Assembly (NCBI GenBank): GCA_934101345.1
Contig: CAKOQV010000046.1
Location: 1-5,623 of the forward strand
Source of the DNA: an uncultured Bacilli bacterium
Lineage (GTDB): Bacteria > Bacillota_I > Bacilli_A > RF39 > UBA660
Direction: 5' to 3'
DNA: 5,623 nt
Shown: piece after piece, positions 1-5,310 of the stretch
Position numbering within the stretch: the stretch's first letter is position 1
Layout: every line of letters begins with the position of its first letter
Translations under genes and position numbers: made by a program
The notes under the pieces: generated by a model
The model's database searches: none
What the model was told of the DNA's origin: nothing
What the model saw: the letters and a program-made list of their open reading frames with translations, nothing else

Positions 1-2
1 CC

Positions 3-71
3 AGACAAACAATAAATATAAGTACATTAAAAGATATAATTAGTGATATAAATAAATACCAAAATATATAA
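3..71 (+). CDS. C-terminal end of an unidentified protein (partial, enters from the left edge)
   Basis: This is the only forward frame open from the window edge for a useful length. It gives 22 residues ending in ISDINKYQNI and a TAA at 69-71. The other two forward frames stop at 13-15 and 41-43. Codon choice (TTA, ATA, AGT, GAT) matches the genes to the right. The stop lies 16 bases before the ddl start, and I see no terminator between them, so the two are probably co-transcribed. The tail is too short and featureless to assign a family. A cell-wall gene would fit the context, but that is only a guess. Confidence 0.45.
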   Translation, partial: RQTINISTLKDIISDINKYQNI

Positions 72-87
72 TTAATTAGGTGATTAG

Positions 88-1089
88 ATGAACAAAATAA
101 AATTAGGTGTAATATATGGTGGTTTATCCACTGAACATGAAGTATCTATTAATTCTGCAAAAAGCATAATAGATAATTTAGATAAAGATAAATACGATAT
201 ATATAAAATATATATTGATAAAAAAGGTGAATGGTATAAAGAAGATAATAAAATAGATAATGTCTTTGATTATTTAAGAAGCTTAGATGTTGTCTTTCCA
301 GTTTTACATGGTTTATATGGTGAAGATGGTACTATTCAGGGACTATTTGAGTTACTTGGAGTACCTTATGTAGGCTGCAGAGTATTAGCAAGTTCTTTAG
401 TTATGGATAAAGTATATGCAAAAATGATATTTGATAAGGTAGGAATAGAAAATGCTAAGTACATTTATATCAAAAAAGTAAGAGATAAATATATCTATAT
501 AGATAATAAATTTAATGAAAAAGAATTATCATTACAAGATATTGCATTACTTGTAGAAACTGAATTATCACTACCGGTCTTTATAAAACCATCAAGAAGT
601 GGATCCTCAGTTGGAATAAATAAAGCTCATACTAGAGAAGAGGTAATTAAAAATATAGAATATGCTTCAGGCTTTGATGGCAAAATATTAATTGAAGAAA
701 ATATTATCGGTAGAGAGATAGAATGTGCTGTATTAGGAAATAATGAAGTAGAAGCTTCACCTCTTGGTGAAATACTACCTAAAGGAGAGTTTTATAGTTA
801 TAGTGCCAAATATGTAGACAATTCTAAAACAATAATACCAGACGATATAGATAAAGATATTAGTAATAAAATAAGAAAAACTGCTATTAAAGCATATAAG
901 TCTCTTGACTGCTCTGGACTATCTAGAGTAGATTTCTTCTTAGAAAAAGATACCAATAGAATAATATTAAATGAAATAAATACTATGCCTGGATTTACTA
1001 CGATAAGTATGTATCCTAAGTTATGGGAAAGTATAGGATTATCTTATAGTGAGTTATTAGATAAATTAATTAGTCTTGCTTTAGAGTAG
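88..1089 (+). CDS. ddl: D-alanine--D-alanine ligase
   Basis: This cytoplasmic ATP-grasp enzyme joins two D-alanines into the dipeptide that MurF adds to the peptidoglycan stem peptide. At 333 residues it is in the normal range for Ddl. The N-terminal substrate motif GGLSTEHEVS is at residues 11-20, with E16 matching the E. coli DdlB Glu15. HGLYGEDGTIQGLFELLGVP spans 74-93. The ATP-binding strand and loop FIKPSRSGSSVG cover 165-176. The C-terminal Mg-binding residues are D282, E296 and N298 within RVDFF and NEINTMPGF. SAKY at 239-242 keeps the tyrosine (E. coli Tyr216) associated with D-Ala-D-Ala synthesis, so a VanA-like D-lactate ligase is unlikely. The start is supported by AGGTGAT at 78-84, which matches the anti-Shine-Dalgarno sequence. 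The TAG stop is followed directly by an ATG at 1090, so the broken DUF1287 gene downstream was probably in the same transcript. No truncation is seen and the assignment is secure. Confidence 0.97.
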   Translation: MNKIKLGVIYGGLSTEHEVSINSAKSIIDNLDKDKYDIYKIYIDKKGEWYKEDNKIDNVFDYLRSLDVVFPVLHGLYGEDGTIQGLFELLGVPYVGCRVLASSLVMDKVYAKMIFDKVGIENAKYIYIKKVRDKYIYIDNKFNEKELSLQDIALLVETELSLPVFIKPSRSGSSVGINKAHTREEVIKNIEYASGFDGKILIEENIIGREIECAVLGNNEVEASPLGEILPKGEFYSYSAKYVDNSKTIIPDDIDKDISNKIRKTAIKAYKSLDCSGLSRVDFFLEKDTNRIILNEINTMPGFTTISMYPKLWESIGLSYSELLDKLISLALE

Positions 1090-1115
1090 ATGGTTATGAA
1101 AAAATAAAAGTAATA

Positions 1116-1520
1116 ATGATAGTGGCAACACTAGTAGTAGGAATAATATATTTATTATATATACTTAATATAATACCACATAGAAAATATAGTAATAGTG
1201 ATTTTAATATTAATACTTATATTAGTAATATAGATAAAGATAATGATGGCATAGATGATCAAACTGATATATTAAATAGTGTTAGAGAATATATAAAGAC
1301 TAAACCAAAATACAAAAGTAAATATTATAGTACTGGCTATCCTAATGATGAATATGGAATATGTTTTGATGTAGTAGTTTTTGGATTAAAAGAAGCAGGT
1401 TATGATCTAAGAGAGCTAGTAAATAATGATATTATAAATAATAAAGATAGTTATGATATTGAAACTATAGATAAAAATATAGATTTTAGAAGAGTAAGAA
1501 ATTCAATGAAGAAGAATTAA
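1116..1520 (+). pseudogene. Truncated DUF1287-domain membrane-anchored protein
   Basis: The open frame gives 134 residues. Residues 1-21 form one hydrophobic segment, likely a signal anchor. DUF1287 sequence follows: DKDNDGIDDQTDIL at 40-53 (a DxDxDG calcium-loop-like stretch), GYPNDEYGICFDV at 74-86, AGYDL at 94-98 and NIDFRRVRN at 121-129. The family (YijF-like) is poorly characterised; from memory it belongs to the NlpC/P60-like cysteine peptidase superfamily, and C83 would be the conserved cysteine. The second half of the domain, where a GDIV...HIGIV-type histidine segment is expected, is missing: after residue 129 the frame runs into unrelated sequence and stops. The start also looks damaged. 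No good ribosome binding site precedes 1116, whereas ATG at 1096 (or 1090) would read MKKIKVIMIVATL in this frame if the A6 run at 1099-1104 were A7. It lies immediately after ddl. I call it a decayed gene. A short translated product is possible but would lack half the fold. Confidence 0.8.
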
Positions 1521-1951
1521 TTAGACTATTTAATAAATATGGTATTTACCTAGTAATTGAAAATGCACTAAATGGTACTAAAATAAGAGGCTGTACTATG
1601 GTAAAAAATAATAATCCGTGTATATATATAACTAGATATTTTAAAGAAAAGGCTAGTTTCTATTTTACTCTATATCACGAAATGGGACATATTAAAAGTG
1701 ATTATAATAAATTAAAAAATAAAATAATGGTAAATAATGAAGAAACTAGTGAAAAAGAAATGGATAATTTCGCATTAAATCAAATGATATCAGACAATAT
1801 TTGGAATAATGTAAAAATAGATCCATTAGAAAGAGAAAAAATATGTAAAGATAATAATATTCCATTATGTTTCTTATATTCAAGATTAGCATATGAAGGA
1901 ATAATATCATATAAAAGTAAAGAGTATAATAATCATAAAGAAGTAATATAA
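1490..1951 (+). pseudogene. N-terminally truncated ImmA/IrrE-type zinc metallopeptidase-like protein
   Basis: The frame is open from a stop at 1487-1489. Residue similarity to ImmA/IrrE domains starts at about 1502 (FNEEELIRLFNKYGIYLVI) and continues to the TAA at 1949-1951. Counting from the internal ATG at 1598, the zinc motif HEMGH is at residues 27-31, preceded by FYFTLY. EKEMDNFALNQMI follows at 52-64, with E54 the likely third metal ligand. In this family such domains usually follow an XRE-type helix-turn-helix, as in phage- or ICE-linked regulators and HigA-like antitoxins. No helix-turn-helix is present here; the upstream DNA is DUF1287 sequence in another frame. The ATG at 1598 has AAGAGG at 1585-1590 at good spacing, so a 117-residue peptide could be made, but it would lack the first strands of the peptidase domain. 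No toxin partner gene is adjacent. I read it as a remnant fused by deletion or recombination to the DUF1287 gene. Confidence 0.75.
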
Positions 1952-1954
1952 ATA

Positions 1955-1983
1955 GATAGTCCTAATACTAGGATTGTCTTTTT
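1955..1983 (+). terminator. Intrinsic terminator after the ddl/remnant unit
   Basis: A 10-bp stem pairs GATAGTCCTA (1955-1964) with TAGGATTGTC (1969-1978), including two G-T wobbles. The loop is four bases and the stem is followed by five T at 1979-1983. It begins three bases after the upstream stop codon. It should end transcripts coming from ddl and the remnants. Confidence 0.85.
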
Positions 1984-2002
1984 AATTAAAAAATGATATA
2001 CT
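1974..2002 (+). promoter_or_regulatory. Sigma-A-type promoter for the glmM operon
   Basis: The -35 box TTGTCT (1974-1979, 4 of 6 to consensus) is 17 bases from the -10 box TATACT (1997-2002, 5 of 6). The TG at 1994-1995 makes it an extended -10. Predicted transcription start is near 2009, giving a leader of about 26 bases with AAGGAG at 2019-2024. The -35 box overlaps the 3' arm and T-run of the preceding terminator. This is a motif match only, in AT-rich DNA. Confidence 0.65.
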
Positions 2003-2034
2003 AAGTACATAAAGTAATAAGGAGAATATATATT

Positions 2035-2679
2035 ATGAAGTTAGAGGAAATTATAGATATTAGTAAAACAGTTGGAAATAGTTTATTTAAAGATATTACT
2101 TATATATGGGAAGTATTACCTAAGATAGAAGATAATATTATAGATATAGGTAATTCTTTAGATAAAGATAAATATACTATGATTGAAGAAAATATATGGG
2201 TAGGTAATAATACTAAAATAGATAAATTATCTACGATAAAAGCCCCCTGTATAATTGGAGAGAATACTGAAATAAGACCAGGAGCCTATTTAAGAGGAAA
2301 TGTCATAATTGGAGATAACTGTGTAATAGGAAATAGTGTTGAAGTAAAAAACTCCATTATATTTGATAATAGTCAAATACCACACTTTAATTATGTTGGA
2401 GACTCTATACTGGGTTATCATTCTCATCTAGGAGCGGGAGTAATCCTAAGTAATTTAAAGAATGATGAGAGTAATATTGTAATTAGAGGTATAGATACAA
2501 ATATGATTAAGTTAGGATCTATAATAGGTAATAATGTTAATATAGGAAGTAACAGTGTATTATATCCAGGCACTATCATAGGATGTAATACAAATATATA
2601 TCCTTTAACAAGAGTAAGGGGAGTAATACCAAGTAATAGTATTATGAAAGATGAAAATAACATCATAGAGAAAGGATAG
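2035..2679 (+). CDS. Left-handed beta-helix acetyltransferase, stand-alone GlmU C-terminal-type (probable glucosamine-1-phosphate N-acetyltransferase)
   Basis: The 214-residue protein has a short helical N-terminus (about 1-50). Hexapeptide repeats of a left-handed beta-helix follow from about 52 to 200 (for example CIIGEN, VIIGDN, SIIGNN, TIIGCN). There is no nucleotidyltransferase domain: the LxAGxGTRM loop of full GlmU is absent. The GlmU acetyltransferase site is recognisable. R81 in EIRPGA matches E. coli R333, K105 in VEVKN matches K351, and H117 in PHFNYVGD matches the catalytic H363. Y120 matches Y366, and SNLKND at 139-144 sits where CNYDG is found. The likely reaction is acetyl-CoA plus GlcN-1-P to GlcNAc-1-P in the cytoplasm. 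Homologues of this size in Bacillota are often labelled UDP-GlcNAc pyrophosphorylase, which the missing domain contradicts. AAGGAG at 2019-2024 sets the start. It is first in the operon, 3 bp before glmM, which supports an amino-sugar role. The exact acceptor sugar is inferred. Confidence 0.85.
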   Translation: MKLEEIIDISKTVGNSLFKDITYIWEVLPKIEDNIIDIGNSLDKDKYTMIEENIWVGNNTKIDKLSTIKAPCIIGENTEIRPGAYLRGNVIIGDNCVIGNSVEVKNSIIFDNSQIPHFNYVGDSILGYHSHLGAGVILSNLKNDESNIVIRGIDTNMIKLGSIIGNNVNIGSNSVLYPGTIIGCNTNIYPLTRVRGVIPSNSIMKDENNIIEKG

Positions 2680-2682
2680 AAT

Positions 2683-4035
2683 ATGAAAAGATTATTTGGA
2701 ACAGATGGTATAAGAGGTATAGCCTACAAGGATATAACTAAAGAATTGGTTATCAAAGTAGCAAGTGCTATCGCCTATATATTTAATAGGAAAGATAAAG
2801 ACATTAAAGTTATAATAGGAAATGATGGAAGAGAATCTGCTGATATGATATTAAGTACATTAAAAGAAGAACTATTATCATGTGGTATTTCAGTATTAGA
2901 TGCTGGTTTAATACCAACACCAGGTATATCATATTTAGTAAAATATTATAATTATGATTTAGGTATTATTATTAGTGCTTCACATAATCCTTATGAATAT
3001 AATGGTATCAAAATATTTGACAAAGAAGGTTATAAATTATCAGATGACTTAGAATCAAATATTGAAGACTTAATATTTGACAATATAAAATATTCCAGTA
3101 CTAAAAGAGGTATAATTTTAGATAATAGAGATGTAATAAAAGATTATGGTAATCATTTATTAGATTCATTAAATAAATATAATAATAATGTTAACTATAA
3201 TAATTTAAATATAGGAATAGATGCCTCTAATGGAGCTTCTTCTAAAGTATGCGAATATATCTTTTCTAAATTAGGTTCCAAATATCATATAATAAATAAT
3301 ACTCCAAATGGTACTAATATTAATAATAATTGTGGCTCTACTCATCCAGAAATATTAAGTAGTTATGTTATTAATAATAAATTAGATATAGGTATAGCAT
3401 ATGATGGTGATGCCGATAGAGTAGTATTCATAGATGAACTAGGTAATATAATTAATGGTGATTATACACTAGCTATCATAAGTAATGATCTAAAAAATAA
3501 AAATAGATTAAATAAAAATACTATCGTAGGTACAATACTAAGTAATCTAGGACTATTAGAATATTGTAAAAATAATGATATAGAATTTATAACTACTAAT
3601 GTTGGAGATAAATATGTATTAGAATACTTAAGAGATAATAATCTTTCACTAGGTGGTGAAGAGGCTGGTCATATTATTCTAAAAGAATATTGTAATACTG
3701 GAGATGGCCCTCTTACTTCTTTAATAATGTTATCTATTCTTGCAAGCACTAATACTACTTTTAGTAATTTAACTAAGATTATGCATAAATATCCAGAAGT
3801 ACATATAAACATTAAAGTAAACCATAAAAATGATTTTGCTACTAGTAACATAATTGAAGATAGTATCAAAGAAATAAAAAATAATTTTAATGGTAACTAT
3901 CGATTAGTAGTAAGACCATCAGGTACTGAACCATTAGTTAGAATTGTACTTGAGGGTGAAGAACTAAAAGTGCTTGAAGAGTCTTCAAATAAAATAAAAA
4001 GTATTATTAAAAATTTGAATATGGAGGTAGTATAA
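2683..4035 (+). CDS. glmM: Phosphoglucosamine mutase
   Basis: GlmM interconverts glucosamine-6-phosphate and glucosamine-1-phosphate, the committed route to UDP-GlcNAc for peptidoglycan. The 450-residue length is normal for the alpha-D-phosphohexomutase family. FGTDGIRG is at 5-12. The phosphoserine loop ISASHNP is at 97-103, with S100 the phosphorylated residue. The Mg-binding DGDADR is at 241-246. The sugar-specificity loop is GGEEAGH at 324-330, and the phosphate-binding RPSGTEP is at 411-417. All four domains are therefore present. GGEEAGH has alanine where many GlmM proteins have serine (GGEQSGH or GGENSGH), a mild variation. AAAGGA at 2671-2676, inside the end of the upstream gene, provides the ribosome binding site. 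In many Firmicutes glmM follows cdaA and ybbR (cdaR); here it follows a GlmU-like acetyltransferase instead. Confidence in the family is very high. Glucosamine rather than glucose or mannose specificity rests on the GlmM-type signature and context. Confidence 0.97.
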   Translation: MKRLFGTDGIRGIAYKDITKELVIKVASAIAYIFNRKDKDIKVIIGNDGRESADMILSTLKEELLSCGISVLDAGLIPTPGISYLVKYYNYDLGIIISASHNPYEYNGIKIFDKEGYKLSDDLESNIEDLIFDNIKYSSTKRGIILDNRDVIKDYGNHLLDSLNKYNNNVNYNNLNIGIDASNGASSKVCEYIFSKLGSKYHIINNTPNGTNINNNCGSTHPEILSSYVINNKLDIGIAYDGDADRVVFIDELGNIINGDYTLAIISNDLKNKNRLNKNTIVGTILSNLGLLEYCKNNDIEFITTNVGDKYVLEYLRDNNLSLGGEEAGHIILKEYCNTGDGPLTSLIMLSILASTNTTFSNLTKIMHKYPEVHINIKVNHKNDFATSNIIEDSIKEIKNNFNGNYRLVVRPSGTEPLVRIVLEGEELKVLEESSNKIKSIIKNLNMEVV

Positions 4036-4036
4036 T

Positions 4037-5095
4037 ATGGCTACGATTAAAGATTATTTAAAATATTATAAGAATATTTCTTTCAAAGACATTAAATTAA
4101 ATATAAATGACGTTATAATATTTTCAGAATTATCTTATATAGATTGGAGTAATATAGTACCAAAAGGTAATAATAAAATAACATTAAAAGAAGCCTTTAC
4201 TACTTATCAAGAATTTAAAAAAGATATCTATTTAACTAGTTTTATGAAAGAGAATATTAGTAATTTAAAAGATATTTATAATAGTAATAGATATAAAGAT
4301 ATCTATCTAAGTAATTATAGAAGACTAATTGATAATGAAAAACAATTTGGAGCTATTACTATTCATTTTGCTGATAAAGTATTTATATCTTTTATGGGTA
4401 CAAATGGTACAGTAATAGGATGGAAAGAAGATTTATCACTTGCTTACAACTTCCCAGTAGTAGCTCAAAAAACCGCTATTAAATATTTAGATGAGGTTAT
4501 TACTCCAAATGATAATGAAATATTTGTTGGAGGTCATTCTAAGGGTGGTAATCTTGCTATGACGTCCGTTATGTATATTAAAGAAGATATATTTAATAGA
4601 ATAAAAACTATATATAATTTAGATGGCCCTGGTTTTAGAGATAAAGAATATACAAGTAGTAATTTTAAGAAAATACTACCAAAACTACAAGTATATGTAC
4701 CAGAAGACACAATAGTGGGTATGCTTCTAAATACTTCAAATAATAAATACATAGTAAAAAGTACCTCAAGAGGAGTATTAAGTCATAATATGAATACCTG
4801 GCAGTGTTTTGGAGAGTTTCTAGAAAAAGGAAAACAATCTAAATTAAGTATTACTATAGATAATAGAATTAAATCTTGGTATAAAAACTATAACGATAAA
4901 GAAATGGAAAGAATGATAAATGCTATATTTAATATTCTAGAAAATAATAATATCAAAGAATTTAAAGAAATAAAAAAATTAAAATGGAATCAAATAGTAA
5001 AAATAATAAATGAAGTAAATGATATAGATAGTGCTACTAAAAAGTTATACTTAGATACTATCAAAGATCTAATATGGGTAAACACTAAGAAATAG
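4037..5095 (+). CDS. Mbeg1-like (DUF2974) alpha/beta-hydrolase fold protein
   Basis: The 352-residue protein has no signal peptide or membrane segment, so it is probably cytoplasmic. The N-terminal region (NDVIIFSELSYIDW, 24-37) and the segment ISFMGTNGTVIGWKEDLSLAY (117-137) are typical of the DUF2974/Mbeg1-like family. The nucleophile elbow is GGHSKGGN at 165-172, with S168 as the nucleophile. NLDGPGF follows at 194-200. Candidate acid and base residues are D224 (PEDTIVGML) and H250 (LSHNMNTW), giving a complete Ser-Asp-His set in the right order. The last 80 residues are Lys/Asn-rich and helical-looking. The family is lipase-like in fold, but its substrate is not established, so I do not name one. 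The start lies one base after the glmM stop, with GGAGG at 4023-4027, so translation is probably coupled. It is the last gene before a terminator. A link to cell-envelope metabolism is inferred from the operon alone. Confidence 0.85.
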   Translation: MATIKDYLKYYKNISFKDIKLNINDVIIFSELSYIDWSNIVPKGNNKITLKEAFTTYQEFKKDIYLTSFMKENISNLKDIYNSNRYKDIYLSNYRRLIDNEKQFGAITIHFADKVFISFMGTNGTVIGWKEDLSLAYNFPVVAQKTAIKYLDEVITPNDNEIFVGGHSKGGNLAMTSVMYIKEDIFNRIKTIYNLDGPGFRDKEYTSSNFKKILPKLQVYVPEDTIVGMLLNTSNNKYIVKSTSRGVLSHNMNTWQCFGEFLEKGKQSKLSITIDNRIKSWYKNYNDKEMERMINAIFNILENNNIKEFKEIKKLKWNQIVKIINEVNDIDSATKKLYLDTIKDLIWVNTKK

Positions 5096-5104
5096 TTAAC
5101 AAAT

Positions 5105-5131
5105 AAGAGAGAAATATCTCCCTTGTTTTTT
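5105..5131 (+). terminator. Intrinsic terminator at the end of the glmM operon
   Basis: Arms AAGAGAGA (5105-5112) and TCTCCCTT (5117-5124) pair at seven of eight positions, with one A-C mismatch. The loop is AATA, and one G then six T (5126-5131) follow. It lies nine bases past the DUF2974 stop codon. A-rich sequence on the left could extend pairing into the T-run and give some function on the minus strand. Confidence 0.8.
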
Positions 5132-5188
5132 AATTACAATAAGTGATAAAAAACATAAATAATAAAATTATGATTTTTAAGTAAATAA

Positions 5189-5217
5189 TTGACAACGACA
5201 TAAAAAAATGTTAGTAT
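5189..5217 (+). promoter_or_regulatory. Sigma-A-type promoter of the CoaE-like gene
   Basis: A perfect -35 box TTGACA (5189-5194) is separated by 17 bases from TAGTAT (5212-5217). The TGT at 5209-5211 gives an extended -10 element. Predicted start is near 5224, about 87 bases before the next start codon. The stretch between the terminator at 5131 and this promoter (5132-5188) is AT-rich and shows nothing else I can name. Confidence 0.75.
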
Positions 5218-5236
5218 ATAAGCAAAGTTTATGGAG

Positions 5237-5290
5237 GATAGGCTTTTAAATACATTTAAATAATATAAAATGTAATCAAAAAAACCTATT
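5237..5290 (+). promoter_or_regulatory. Predicted long hairpin in the 5' leader of the CoaE-like gene
   Basis: Lower stem: 5237-5247 (GATAGGCTTTT) pairs with 5280-5290 (AAAAACCTATT) with one C-A mismatch and one terminal G-T wobble. Upper stem: TACATTT (5251-5257) pairs perfectly with AAATGTA (5268-5274), closing a 10-base A/T loop. The structure sits entirely between the predicted transcription start and the GGAG ribosome binding site at 5299-5302. No T-run follows it, so it is not a terminator. It does not match a riboswitch class I can recall. It could be a cis-regulatory RNA element, a protein-binding site or a chance structure. Confidence 0.5.
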
Positions 5291-5310
5291 GATATTATGG
5301 AGAGTGAAAT

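Noticed and set aside
44..52. Possible extended -10 (TGATATAAA) just before ddl
   Set aside because: It lies inside the tail of the upstream frame, has no matching -35 box, and such strings are common by chance in DNA this AT-rich.
804..813. Possible vancomycin-resistance-type (D-Ala-D-Lac) ligase
   Set aside because: The SAKY tyrosine typical of D-Ala-D-Ala ligases is kept, and no vanH, vanX or two-component genes adjoin.
1490..1520. Programmed frameshift producing a DUF1287-ImmA fusion protein
   Set aside because: The frames overlap for about 30 bases, but I see no slippery heptamer or downstream structure, and both domains are incomplete at the join.
2424..2666. Minus-strand 80-codon open frame opposite the acetyltransferase gene
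   Set aside because: It is a shadow of the beta-helix coding sequence. Its hydrophobic Ile/Leu-rich translation follows from the ATA/AAT-rich sense strand, and no promoter or ribosome binding site was seen.
3669..3869. Minus-strand 66-codon open frame inside glmM
   Set aside because: It lies wholly opposite conserved GlmM sequence, with no start signals or recognisable product.
4534..4752. Minus-strand 72-codon open frame inside the hydrolase gene
   Set aside because: It is opposite the conserved GHSKGG and LDGPGF region, and there is no independent evidence for a gene.
5231..5263. Ten-codon leader peptide (MEDRLLNTFK) in the 5' leader of the CoaE-like gene
   Set aside because: It has no Shine-Dalgarno sequence, starts only about seven bases from the predicted transcript start, has no run of regulatory codons, and no terminator follows. 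It cannot be told from chance.
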